The notes under the pieces are model-generated. The model saw nothing but the letters and a program-made list of their open reading frames with translations. It was not told the origin of the DNA and did no database searches. A program made the translations under genes and the position numbers. Shown piece by piece: positions 43,460 to 51,578 of a stretch of 64,000 bases of DNA (position 1 is the stretch's first letter; each line of letters begins with the position of its first letter). This stretch comes from CAVTWH01 sp963850915 (lineage in GTDB: Bacteria > Actinomycetota > Actinomycetes > Mycobacteriales > Micromonosporaceae), in assembly GCA_963850915.1 (NCBI GenBank), contig CAWKND010000006.1, forward strand, positions 558,001 to 622,000, written 5' to 3'.

Positions 43460-44320
43460 ATGCTGCGTATCGCCGTGCCCAACAAGGGCACCCTGTCCGC
43501 CCCCGCCGCCCAGATGCTCCGCGAGGCGGGCTACGCCCAGCGGGTCAACGACCGCGACCTGATCTGCCGGGACACCGGCAACGACGTCGAGTTCTTCTAC
43601 CTGCGCCCGCGCGACATCGCCACCTACGTCGGCTCCGGCGACCTCGACCTCGGCATCACCGGCCGGGACCTGCTGCTCGACTCGGCCAGTGAGGCGCTCG
43701 AGCTGCTCGACCTGGGCTTCGCCGGGGCCACCTTCCGGTTCGCGGCCCGCCCCGAGGATCTGCGGGACGTCGCGCAGCTGGACGGCAAGCGGATCGCCAC
43801 GTCGTACCCGGGCGTGGTGGCCCGGTACCTGACCGAGCACGAGATCAGCGCCACCGTGGTACGCCTCGACGGCGCGGTGGAGAACGCCGTACGACTGGGT
43901 GTCGCCGACGTGGTGGCCGACGTTGTGGAGACCGGTGCCACGCTCCGCCAGGCCGGCCTGGAGATCATCGGCAAGCCGATCCTGGAGTCCTCGGCGATCC
44001 TGGTCCGCCGCGGTGCGCAGGACGGGCAGCCGCGCCCCACGGACGCCCCGGTCAACCAGTTGCTGCGCCGCCTGCAGGGGGTACTGGTTGCCCGCCGGTA
44101 CGTGATGCTCGCCTACGACGTGCGCGCCGACCTGCTCACCTCGGCCGTCGAGCTGACCCCGGGGATCGAGTCGCCGACCGTCTCGCCGCTGCACCGGGAG
44201 GGCTGGGTGGCGGTACAGGCGATGGTGGCGAGGTCGGAGGTACACCGGATCATGGATGAGCTGTATGAGGTCGGTGCCCGGGCCATCCTGGTAACAGACA
44301 TCCACGCCTGCCGGCTTTAG
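43460..44320 (+). CDS. hisG: ATP phosphoribosyltransferase, long form
   Basis: This 286-residue enzyme starts MLRIAVPNKGTLSAPAAQML and has DLDLGITGRDLLLDS and the PRPP-loop region LGVADVVADVVETGATLRQA. The C-terminal ACT-like domain (VSPLHREGWVAVQAMVARSE) marks the hexameric long form that is inhibited by histidine. It catalyses the first step of histidine synthesis. It is followed one base later by a PH-domain gene. Confidence 0.96.
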   Translation: MLRIAVPNKGTLSAPAAQMLREAGYAQRVNDRDLICRDTGNDVEFFYLRPRDIATYVGSGDLDLGITGRDLLLDSASEALELLDLGFAGATFRFAARPEDLRDVAQLDGKRIATSYPGVVARYLTEHEISATVVRLDGAVENAVRLGVADVVADVVETGATLRQAGLEIIGKPILESSAILVRRGAQDGQPRPTDAPVNQLLRRLQGVLVARRYVMLAYDVRADLLTSAVELTPGIESPTVSPLHREGWVAVQAMVARSEVHRIMDELYEVGARAILVTDIHACRL

Positions 44321-44321
44321 C

Positions 44322-44864
44322 ATGTCCCGCGTGACTGACATTCCCGGCCCGATCGACCCCACCGAGCCGTCCGGCACGTCCGCGTCGAAACCGCCGCTGA
44401 CCAGGAAAGACGGCGTGGTGGTGATCCGGTCGATCCACAACCGGATCTACAACGTTGCCGGCATGGTGGGCGGGGCGGTGATCGCGGCGCTGTTCGTGGT
44501 CTTCGCGCACTCCCTGGTGGTCCGCATCGTGGCCGGGCTGATCGGCCTCGGCCTGCTCGCCTGGGCGGTACGCGGCGCCCGGGTCGGCATCGAGTGCGAA
44601 CCCGAGCAGCTGGTCATCCGGGAGATGACCCGCACCCACCGGGTGCCCTGGGACGAGGTACTCGGCGTCACCACCCGCTACGACCCGCGGTTCAAGATCC
44701 TCGCGCCGGCCGTCATGGTGTACGCCGACGAGGCGCACGGCGGCCGTCGCGGTGGCCGGCTCTCCGCCATGTCGGTGGCGGACAAGAAGCGCCCGCTCAT
44801 CGAGGGTCGGGTGCGTACCCTCACCGAGCAGTGGAGGGCGCACGTGGCAGACTCGTCCAGGTGA
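44322..44864 (+). CDS. bacterial PH-domain membrane protein
   Basis: The 180-residue protein has two adjacent membrane helices (NVAGMVGGAVIAALFVVFAH and VRIVAGLIGLGLLAWAV) and then a bacterial PH (bPH) domain with the pattern VGIECEPEQLVIREMTRTHR VPWDEVLGV. Its role is unknown. Its stop overlaps the start of a second PH-domain gene by four bases. Confidence 0.8.
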   Translation: MSRVTDIPGPIDPTEPSGTSASKPPLTRKDGVVVIRSIHNRIYNVAGMVGGAVIAALFVVFAHSLVVRIVAGLIGLGLLAWAVRGARVGIECEPEQLVIREMTRTHRVPWDEVLGVTTRYDPRFKILAPAVMVYADEAHGGRRGGRLSAMSVADKKRPLIEGRVRTLTEQWRAHVADSSR

Positions 44865-45343
44865 GCGCCGCCGTACCCGAGACACTGTTCGCGCGCCCCC
44901 GCAAGGCGACCAAGGTCGCGTGGGTACTCGCCGTCCTGGTCGTGGTGATCTTCGCTTCGGTGGCCACCGCGCTGCACGGGCGTACCGAGGGCGACCAGGG
45001 GGTCTTCCACACCTCCGACCAGATCGCGATGATCGGGTTGGGGCTGCTGGCCGGCGCGGGCATCCTGCTGTTCACCCGTCCCCGGGTGGAGGCCGACGCC
45101 CGGCACATCAAGATCCGTAACGTGATCGGCGGCTACGACCTGCCCTGGGAAGTGGTCCGCGGGGTCACCTTCAACCGAGGCGCCCCGTGGGCCAGCCTCG
45201 AGCTGCACGACGACGACGTGGTGGCGGTGATGGCAATCCAGGCGGCCGACAAGATGTACGCCGTCCAGTCGGTGCGTACCCTCCGCGCCCTGCTCGCCGC
45301 CCACCAGGCCGGCGCCGTCCCCGCCCCGCGCGACAGCGGCTGA
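44861..45343 (+). CDS. bacterial PH-domain membrane protein
   Basis: The GTG at 44861 overlaps the upstream stop. The 160-residue product has two membrane helices (VAWVLAVLVVVIFASVATAL and IAMIGLGLLAGAGILLF) followed by a bPH domain (VEADARHIKIRNVIGGYDLP WEVVRGVTFNRG). It is similar in plan to the gene before it, so the pair may be an old duplication that acts as a complex. The link to histidine synthesis genes is positional only. Confidence 0.8.
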   Translation: MSAAVPETLFARPRKATKVAWVLAVLVVVIFASVATALHGRTEGDQGVFHTSDQIAMIGLGLLAGAGILLFTRPRVEADARHIKIRNVIGGYDLPWEVVRGVTFNRGAPWASLELHDDDVVAVMAIQAADKMYAVQSVRTLRALLAAHQAGAVPAPRDSG

Positions 45344-45671
45344 GCGGTCCGCCGCCCCACTGGCCGGGGTGGTCGCGCAGGGTGACCGGCCGGGGTGGTA
45401 GAGTTGCCGGGTCGACCCACTGTGCCCTGCTTGTCGGATCATCGGCTTGTTGGAACACAGTGATCCAAGCGGAGCTCCCGCTCCCACCTGAGTGGCAACG
45501 CAACACGGCCACCGGGTTCCGGTCAACCGCCCCAGGATGGGAATCCATCCGCGGTGCGGCGCGTTCGTATGAACGCAGACCGGTCGAGCGGGCCCTGGCA
45601 TGCGCCGGGGCCTTCTGTTTGGGTAGCTCCCGGGCTGGTCGCGACGAAGATCACTTTACCGAGGAGGCCCC
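45344..45671 (+). promoter_or_regulatory. infC leader with candidate attenuator
   Basis: This 328-base region carries no gene. It contains a TAGAGT -10-like box at 45399-45404, a GCGTTC/GAACGC hairpin at about 45561-45576, and a GC-rich hairpin 45591-45612 (GGCCCTGGC against GCCGGGGCC) followed by TTCTGTTT. The last looks like an intrinsic terminator, placed 50 bases before infC. Leaders with attenuators are known before infC-rpmI-rplT operons in other bacteria, where they respond to IF3 or ribosomal protein L20. The mechanism here is unproven. Confidence 0.5.
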
Positions 45672-46301
45672 ATCAGCGTCGAACCACGCGTGAACGAACA
45701 GATCCGGTCGAAAGAGGTCCGGCTGGTCGGTCCCGAGGGTGAACAGGTGGGCATCGTCCCACTGGAGCGCGCCCTGCAGCTGGCCGCCGATGTCGATCTG
45801 GATCTGGTCGAGGTTGCGCCGATGGCGCGCCCGCCAGTGTGCAAGCTCATGGACTTCGGCAAGTTCAAGTACGAGAGCGCACTCAAGGCTCGCGAGGCGC
45901 GGCGTAACCAGCAGCAGACCGTCATCAAGGAAATGAAGCTCCGGCCGAAGATCGACTCGCACGACTACGAGACCAAGAAGGGTCACGTCGTACGGTTCCT
46001 GAAGCAGGGCGACAAGGTCAAGGTGACGATCATGTTCCGCGGCCGCGAGCAGAGCCGCCCCGAGCTGGGTTACCGGCTCCTGCGCAAGCTCGAGGAAGAG
46101 GTCGCTGAACTGGGGTTTGTCGAGGCCGCACCGAAGCAGGACGGCCGTAACATGATCATGGTGATCGCACCGCGACCCGCCACCAAGGCAGCCGCGCGTA
46201 CCGGGCCGGGTGGCGTTGCCACCAAGCTGCGGGACGACACGACCGTCGAGGCGGACGAGCCGGCTCCCCCCGGGGACGCGCCGGTCGCTGGCGACCAGTA
46301 G
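45672..46301 (+). CDS. infC: translation initiation factor IF-3, with rare ATC start
   Basis: GAGGAGG at 45661-45667 is placed correctly only for ATC at 45672; the nearest GTG (45690) is 22 bases away. Starting at ATC gives (M)SVEPRVNEQIRSKEVRLVG, matching the N terminus of mycobacterial IF3. Rare starts of this kind in infC allow IF3 to repress its own translation by rejecting non-standard start codons. The 209-residue factor has the N domain, the linker with KEMKLRPKIDSHDYETKKG and the C domain, plus an actinobacterial tail. It binds the 30S subunit. Confidence 0.92.
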   Translation: MSVEPRVNEQIRSKEVRLVGPEGEQVGIVPLERALQLAADVDLDLVEVAPMARPPVCKLMDFGKFKYESALKAREARRNQQQTVIKEMKLRPKIDSHDYETKKGHVVRFLKQGDKVKVTIMFRGREQSRPELGYRLLRKLEEEVAELGFVEAAPKQDGRNMIMVIAPRPATKAAARTGPGGVATKLRDDTTVEADEPAPPGDAPVAGDQ

Positions 46302-46316
46302 AGAGAGAACAACACG

Positions 46317-46511
46317 ATGCCGAAGATGAAGCCCCACACGGGCATGGGCAAGCGGGTCAAGATCACAGGCACCGGGAAGATCCTTTCCCAGCAGTGCGGC
46401 CTCCGTCACAGGCTGGAGAAGAAGTCCTCCACCGAGACCCGTGCGCTGTCCGGGACTGTCGAGATTGCCAAGGTCGACACAAAGCGCGTCAAGAGGATGC
46501 TCGGCCGCTGA
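46317..46511 (+). CDS. rpmI: 50S ribosomal protein L35
   Basis: This 64-residue basic protein opens MPKMKPHTGMGKRVKITGTG and has RHRLEKKSSTETRALSGTVE, diagnostic of L35. It starts 15 bases after infC. Confidence 0.97.
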   Translation: MPKMKPHTGMGKRVKITGTGKILSQQCGLRHRLEKKSSTETRALSGTVEIAKVDTKRVKRMLGR

Positions 46512-46544
46512 CCGCGCGCCACCGACGATTGAGGAGTTACCGAC

Positions 46545-46937
46545 GTGGCACGCGTCAAGCGGGCAGTCAATGCCCAGAAGAAGCGCCGTACCGTCCTGGA
46601 GTCTGCCAGCGGCTACCGCGGTCAGCGTTCGCGCCTGTACCGCAAGGCCAAGGAGCAGATGCTGCACTCGATGCAGTACGCCTACCGCGACCGCCGGGAC
46701 CGTAAGGGCGATTTCCGCCAGCTCTGGATCACCCGCATCAACGCGGGTGCCCGGGCCAACGGGATGACCTACAACCGGTTCATCCAGGGCCTCGGGCTCG
46801 CCGGCATCGAGGTGGACCGCAAGATCCTGGCCGACCTGGCCGTACACGACGAGGCGGCCTTCACGGCCATCGTCGAGCTGGCCCGGGCCGCGGTCGCGGC
46901 CGAGGGTACCGGCGGCGCGGCGGCACAGGCCGCCTGA
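46545..46937 (+). CDS. rplT: 50S ribosomal protein L20
   Basis: The GTG start has GAGGAG upstream. The 130-residue protein opens MARVKRAVNAQKKRRTVLES and has GYRGQRSRLYRKAKEQMLHS, as in all L20 proteins. It binds 23S rRNA early in 50S assembly. A hairpin follows the stop. Confidence 0.97.
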   Translation: MARVKRAVNAQKKRRTVLESASGYRGQRSRLYRKAKEQMLHSMQYAYRDRRDRKGDFRQLWITRINAGARANGMTYNRFIQGLGLAGIEVDRKILADLAVHDEAAFTAIVELARAAVAAEGTGGAAAQAA

Positions 46938-46942
46938 GCCAC

Positions 46943-47788
46943 TTGATCCAAAACAATCAGCCCGGGGTGGCTCCGTTCACACGACGGACCCCCCGGGTTG
47001 TTGCTGCCGGGAAACTGCGCCGCCGCCGGGACCGCGAGGTCGCCCGGCGGTTCCTCGTCGAGGGGCCACAGGCGGTCCGCGAGGCGGTCGGTGGTGCGGG
47101 TGGCGGGGCAGCGGGCATCATCGAGCTGTTCGGCACCCCGGAAGCCCTTTCCCGGTACGCCGAGCTGGCCGCCCTTTCACCCGTGGTCTCCGTGGTGACG
47201 CCGGACGGGCTGGCCGCCCTGACGGAGACGGTCAATCCGCAGGGCCTGGTCGCCGTCTGCGAGTTCCTCGACACGGCACTGGACCTCGCACTGGCCCGCC
47301 GGCCACGGCTGGTCGCCGGGCTGGTGGAGATCCGCGACCCGGGCAACGCCGGTACCGTGCTGCGAACAGCCGACGCCGCCGGCGCCGGTACGGTGATCTT
47401 CGCCGGTGACGCCGTCGACCCGTACAACGGCAAGTGCGTACGCGCCTCCGCCGGCAGCCTGTTCCATGTCGACGTGGCTCGAACTCCCGATCCATTGGCC
47501 CTGGTCGCCGCGCTCCGAGGCGCCGGCCTGCGGGTGCTCGCCGCCGACGGGTACGGCGAGGCCGATCTCGACGAGCTGGCCGACTCGGGGGAGCTGGCGC
47601 AGCCCACCGCGTGGCTGTTCGGGTCGGAGGCGCACGGGCTGCCCGACGAGATCGCCGGCGCCTGTGACGCGCGGGTCCGGGTACCCCTGTACGGGCGGGC
47701 GGAGAGTCTAAATCTCGCGGCCGCCGCGGCGGTCTGCCTATACTCGTCGGCACGAGCCTTACGGCACACCGGAGCCCGGCCCTCGTAG
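46943..47788 (+). CDS. TrmH/SpoU-family RNA 2'-O-methyltransferase
   Basis: The 281-residue enzyme has an N-terminal substrate-binding part (LRRRRDREVARRFLVEGPQA) and the SPOUT knot: LVEIRDPGNAGTVLRTADAA, WLFGSEAHGLPDEIAGACDA and VPLYGRAESLNLAAAAAVCL, which bind S-adenosylmethionine. It methylates a ribose in rRNA or tRNA. The start is uncertain: TTG at 46943 lacks a ribosome binding site, and GTG at 46967 lies in the hairpin. The position between rplT and pheS is conserved in actinobacteria. Confidence 0.9.
   Translation: MIQNNQPGVAPFTRRTPRVVAAGKLRRRRDREVARRFLVEGPQAVREAVGGAGGGAAGIIELFGTPEALSRYAELAALSPVVSVVTPDGLAALTETVNPQGLVAVCEFLDTALDLALARRPRLVAGLVEIRDPGNAGTVLRTADAAGAGTVIFAGDAVDPYNGKCVRASAGSLFHVDVARTPDPLALVAALRGAGLRVLAADGYGEADLDELADSGELAQPTAWLFGSEAHGLPDEIAGACDARVRVPLYGRAESLNLAAAAAVCLYSSARALRHTGARPS
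46952..47002 (+). terminator. candidate terminator of infC-rpmI-rplT, overlapping the next gene's 5' end
   Basis: AACAA and CCCGGGG (46952-46967) pair with CCCCGGG and TTGTT (46991-47002) across a 23-base loop. The arms lie within the first codons of the methyltransferase frame, so part of that N terminus may not be translated. Confidence 0.45.
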
Positions 47789-47805
47789 ACCCAGGAGTCT
47801 TAGCA

Positions 47806-47865
47806 GTGCGCCCCAGCCAGTTGTTTAGCCAGCCCGCCGGTCGCGGGCTGATGACGGGCGCCTGA
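47806..47865 (+). CDS. possible leader peptide upstream of pheS
   Basis: A 19-codon frame from GTG (MRPSQLFSQPAGRGLMTGA) has AGGAG 9 bases upstream and contains a 7-bp hairpin CAGCCCG/CGGGCTG (47830-47850). It ends 93 bases before pheS. It has only one Phe codon, so classic Phe attenuation is doubtful. A -10-like TAGACT at 47922-47927 may be the pheS promoter. Confidence 0.35.
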   Translation: MRPSQLFSQPAGRGLMTGA

Positions 47866-47958
47866 GCTCCGACTCGCTCCAAACTCCCACACCGGCGGGC
47901 AGCGGTAGCACCGCGCCTCCGTAGACTGTCCAGGTTCTTTCAGCCCGGTGGGAGCCCC

Positions 47959-49020
47959 ATGTCGTACCGCAATGACCCTTACGATCCCAAGCAGGTCGCG
48001 CTGCTCGACCAGAGCGCGCTCGACGGCGCCGTCTCGGACGCCGAGAAGGCGTTCGCCGACGCGACCGACCCGGACGCGCTCGGCGCGCTCAAGCCCGCGC
48101 ACCTGGGCGACAAGTCGCCGGTGTCGCTGGCCCGGCGGGAGATCGGCGCGCTGCCACCGCACGCCAAGTCCGAGGCGGGGCAGCGGGTCAACGCCGCCCG
48201 CGCGGCCATCCAGCTGCGCTTCGACGAGCGGGCCACACAGCTCGCCGCCGAGCAGGCGCGGCGGGTACTCGCCGAGGAGGCAGTGGACGTCACGCTGCCC
48301 TGGGACCGGCACCCGCGCGGCGCCCGGCACCCGCTCTCCACGCTGATGGAGCGCATCGGCGACCTGTTCGTCGGCATGGGCTACGAGATCGCCGAGGGGC
48401 CCGAGGTCGAGGCCGAGTGGTACAACTTCGACGCCCTGAACATCCACCCCGACCACCCGGCCCGCGGGCTGATGGACACCTTCTTCGTGGACATCCCGGG
48501 CCTGGTGCTGCGTACCCACACCAGTCCGGTACAGGCGCGCACCATGCTGTCCCGCAAGCCACCCATCTACGTGGTGGTACCCGGCCGCACCTACCGCACC
48601 GACGAACTGGACGCCACCCACACCCCGGTCTTCCACCAGGTCGAGGGGCTCGTGGTGGACAAGGGCATCACCATGGCGCACCTGCGCGGCACGCTCGACC
48701 ACTTCGCCAAGGCGATGTTCGGCGCGGACGCCCGTACCCGCTGGCGCCCGCACTACTTCCCGTTCACCGAGCCGTCCGCCGAGTTCGACGTCTGGTTCGC
48801 CGCGCACCGGGACGGTCCGCGCTGGGTGGAGTGGGGTGGCTGCGGCATGGTCAACCCGCGGGTACTGCGCGCCTGCGGCATCGACCCGGACGTCTACTCC
48901 GGCTTCGCGTTCGGGATGGGCATCGAACGCACCCTGATGTTCCGTAACGGGGTCAGCGACATGCACGACATGGTGGAGGGCGACGTGCGCTTCACCGAGG
49001 CTTTCGGGATGGGTGAGTAG
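47959..49020 (+). CDS. pheS: phenylalanyl-tRNA synthetase alpha subunit
   Basis: This 353-residue subunit has the N-terminal coiled coil, motif 2 (VVPGRTYRTDELDATHTPVF HQVEGLVVD) and motif 3 (YSGFAFGMGIERTLMFRNGV) of class II synthetases, with PFTEPSAEFDVWF before motif 3. GGGAG precedes the ATG. With PheT it charges tRNA-Phe. Confidence 0.97.
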   Translation: MSYRNDPYDPKQVALLDQSALDGAVSDAEKAFADATDPDALGALKPAHLGDKSPVSLARREIGALPPHAKSEAGQRVNAARAAIQLRFDERATQLAAEQARRVLAEEAVDVTLPWDRHPRGARHPLSTLMERIGDLFVGMGYEIAEGPEVEAEWYNFDALNIHPDHPARGLMDTFFVDIPGLVLRTHTSPVQARTMLSRKPPIYVVVPGRTYRTDELDATHTPVFHQVEGLVVDKGITMAHLRGTLDHFAKAMFGADARTRWRPHYFPFTEPSAEFDVWFAAHRDGPRWVEWGGCGMVNPRVLRACGIDPDVYSGFAFGMGIERTLMFRNGVSDMHDMVEGDVRFTEAFGMGE

Positions 49021-49021
49021 C

Positions 49022-51574
49022 GTGCGGGTACCAGTCTCCTGGCTGCGGGAGTACGTCGACGCCCCGACCGACCCGGCTGAGCTCGAGCGCGCGCTGGTCA
49101 GCATGGGCATCGAGGTCGAGGAGATCGTCGACCGGCGGGCCTCGGTGGTCGGTCCGCTGGTCGTCGGCCGGGTCCTGACCGCGGAAGTGTTGTCCCAGTT
49201 CAAGAAGCCGATCCGGTACTGCACGGTGGATGTGGGCGAGCCGGAGCCGCGCGGGATCATCTGCGGTGCGCCCAATGTGGACGCCGGCCAGCTGGTGGTT
49301 GTCGCGCTGCCCGGGGCGGTACTCCCGGGTGGTTTCACCATCGCGGCGCGCAAGACCTACGACCACATCTCCGACGGGATGATCTGCTCCGCCCGGGAAT
49401 TGGGGATCTCCGACGAGCACGCCGGGATCATCGAGCTGCCCGCCGGCGCCGGCCAGCCGGGCGACGAGGCGCGGCCGCTGGTCGGCCTCGACGACGTGGT
49501 GGTCGAGGTGGAGATCACCCCGGACCGGGGGTACTGCCACTCGGTCCGCGGCCTGGCCCGGGAGTTGTCGCACGCGCTCGGCGTACCGTTCCGCGACCCG
49601 GCGCTGGCGATCTCCGTCCCGACGGGTAGCGGCCCGGCGCCGTACGGCGTCACCGTCGCCGACCCGGTCGGCTGCGACAGGTTCGCCGCGCGCCTGGTCA
49701 CCGGCATCGACTCCACCGTGACGTCGCCCGACTGGCTGCGGCACCGGCTCACCGTCGCCGGTATCCGCTCGATCAGCCTGGCCGTCGACATCACCAACTA
49801 CGTAATGCTCGAACTCGGCCAGCCGATGCACGCCTTCGACCCCGACCGGCTCGCCGGTGATCTGCTGGTCCGCCGGGCGCTGCCGGGGGAGCGGCTGACC
49901 ACACTGGACGGTGTTGACCGGGCGCTCGACCCGGAGGACATGGTCATCTGTGACCTCGGCCTGTCTGTTGGGTCCTCGCCTTCGGGCCGGGCGCCGTCCG
50001 CCGGCAAGGGCAAGGGCGCTCCCGCGTCCGCCAGCGGGCAGGGTGTACCGGTGTCGCTGGCGGCCGTGATGGGCGGCGAGAACAGCGAGATGCAGCCGGA
50101 CTCGGTGAACGTGCTCTTCGAGGCGGCGCACTGGGATCCGGTGATGGTCTCCCGGACCGCCCGTCGGCACCGGCTGCTCTCCGAGGCTGCCAAGCGCTGG
50201 GAGCGTGGCGTCGACCCGCAGTTGCCGCTGGTGGCCCTGGAGCGCGCGGTGACGCTGCTGACCGAGTACGCGGGCGGCACGGTGCACCCCGGGGTACTCG
50301 ACATCGACAACGTCCAGCCACCCGCCCCGGTGGAGGTGCCGGCCGACCTGCCGTCGCGGCTGGCGGGCGTGGAGTACCCGGTCGCCCGGGTCGCCGAAGT
50401 GCTCACCGAGGTCGGCTGCGCGGTGGTTGCCGAGGGGCCGGTACTGCGCGTGACACCGCCGTCGTGGCGGCCGGATCTGTTGCAGCCGGCCGACTTCGTG
50501 GAGGAGGTGATCCGGCTCGACGGGTACGACAAGATACCCAGCGTGCTGCCGGTCGCCCCGCCCGGCAACGGGCTCACCCCCGGCCAGCGCCGGCGCCGTA
50601 CCGTCAGCCGAGCACTCGCCGAGGCCGGGTACGTCGAGGTGCTCTCGTACCCGTTCATCGCACCCGGCGTGTTCGACGCGCTCGGGCTGGACGCCGACGA
50701 CGAGCGCCGCGCCGCCGTCCGGGTCGCCAACCCGCTGTCGGACGAAGAGCCGCTACTGCGTACCACCCTGCTGCCACCGCTGCTCGGCACGCTGAAGCGC
50801 AACCTGGGTCGGGGCCGGCGGGACGTGGCGCTCTACGAGCTGGGGCTGGTCTTCGAGCCGACCGGGGTCAGCACGCCGGCACCGGTGATGGGGGTACTCG
50901 GCCGGCCGGCCGATGCCGACCTGGCCGCCACCCAGGCGCTCATCCCGGTACAGCCGTGGCACGTGGCCGTGGTGCTCGCCGGCGAGGTGGAGCCGGCCGG
51001 CTGGTGGGGCGCCGGGCGCACGGCGTCCTGGGCCGATGCCGTGGAGGCCGGGCGGATCGTGGCTGCCGCGTCAGGTGCGACGGTGGAGATCGCCGGGGCG
51101 GTACGCGCCCCGTGGCACCCGGGGCGCTGTGCCCGGTTCAGCGTGGACGGGCAGGTCGTCGGGTACGCCGGCGAACTGCACCCGGCGGTCTGCGCCGCGC
51201 TGGAGCTGCCCCGGCGTACCTGTGCGCTGGAGCTCAACCTGGACGCGCTCCCGCTCGCCGGTGTCACGCCGGCACCGGACTTCTCCACCTACCCGGCCGC
51301 GCTGATCGACGTGGCACTCGTCGTCCCGGCGGACACGCCGGCCGGGGAGGTACGCCAGGCACTGGTCGACGGGGCCGGTCCGCTGCTGGAGCGGGTACGC
51401 CTCTTCGACGTGTACTCCTCCGAGCAGCTGGGCGCGGAGCGCAAATCGTTGGCGTACAAGCTGACCCTGCGCGCACCCGACCGTACCCTCACCGGTGAGG
51501 AGGCGGTGGCTGCCCGGGACGCGGCGGTCGCCGTCGCGGCGAAGCGCTTCGGGGCCGCTCTGCGTGGGGCCTGA
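49022..51574 (+). CDS. pheT: phenylalanyl-tRNA synthetase beta subunit
   Basis: The GTG at 49022 gives the usual start MRVPVSWLREYVDAP; an in-frame GTG at 49013 overlaps pheS. The 850-residue subunit has the EMAP-like RNA-binding domain near the N terminus, B3/B4 editing domain (ITPDRGYCHSVRGLARELSH; VDITNYVMLELGQPMHAFD) and the C-terminal ferredoxin-like anticodon domain. A Ser/Ala/Gly-rich insertion at about residues 320-340 (SSPSGRAPSAGKGKGAPASA) is a local peculiarity. Confidence 0.96.
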   Translation: MRVPVSWLREYVDAPTDPAELERALVSMGIEVEEIVDRRASVVGPLVVGRVLTAEVLSQFKKPIRYCTVDVGEPEPRGIICGAPNVDAGQLVVVALPGAVLPGGFTIAARKTYDHISDGMICSARELGISDEHAGIIELPAGAGQPGDEARPLVGLDDVVVEVEITPDRGYCHSVRGLARELSHALGVPFRDPALAISVPTGSGPAPYGVTVADPVGCDRFAARLVTGIDSTVTSPDWLRHRLTVAGIRSISLAVDITNYVMLELGQPMHAFDPDRLAGDLLVRRALPGERLTTLDGVDRALDPEDMVICDLGLSVGSSPSGRAPSAGKGKGAPASASGQGVPVSLAAVMGGENSEMQPDSVNVLFEAAHWDPVMVSRTARRHRLLSEAAKRWERGVDPQLPLVALERAVTLLTEYAGGTVHPGVLDIDNVQPPAPVEVPADLPSRLAGVEYPVARVAEVLTEVGCAVVAEGPVLRVTPPSWRPDLLQPADFVEEVIRLDGYDKIPSVLPVAPPGNGLTPGQRRRRTVSRALAEAGYVEVLSYPFIAPGVFDALGLDADDERRAAVRVANPLSDEEPLLRTTLLPPLLGTLKRNLGRGRRDVALYELGLVFEPTGVSTPAPVMGVLGRPADADLAATQALIPVQPWHVAVVLAGEVEPAGWWGAGRTASWADAVEAGRIVAAASGATVEIAGAVRAPWHPGRCARFSVDGQVVGYAGELHPAVCAALELPRRTCALELNLDALPLAGVTPAPDFSTYPAALIDVALVVPADTPAGEVRQALVDGAGPLLERVRLFDVYSSEQLGAERKSLAYKLTLRAPDRTLTGEEAVAARDAAVAVAAKRFGAALRGA

Positions 51575-51578
51575 CCGG

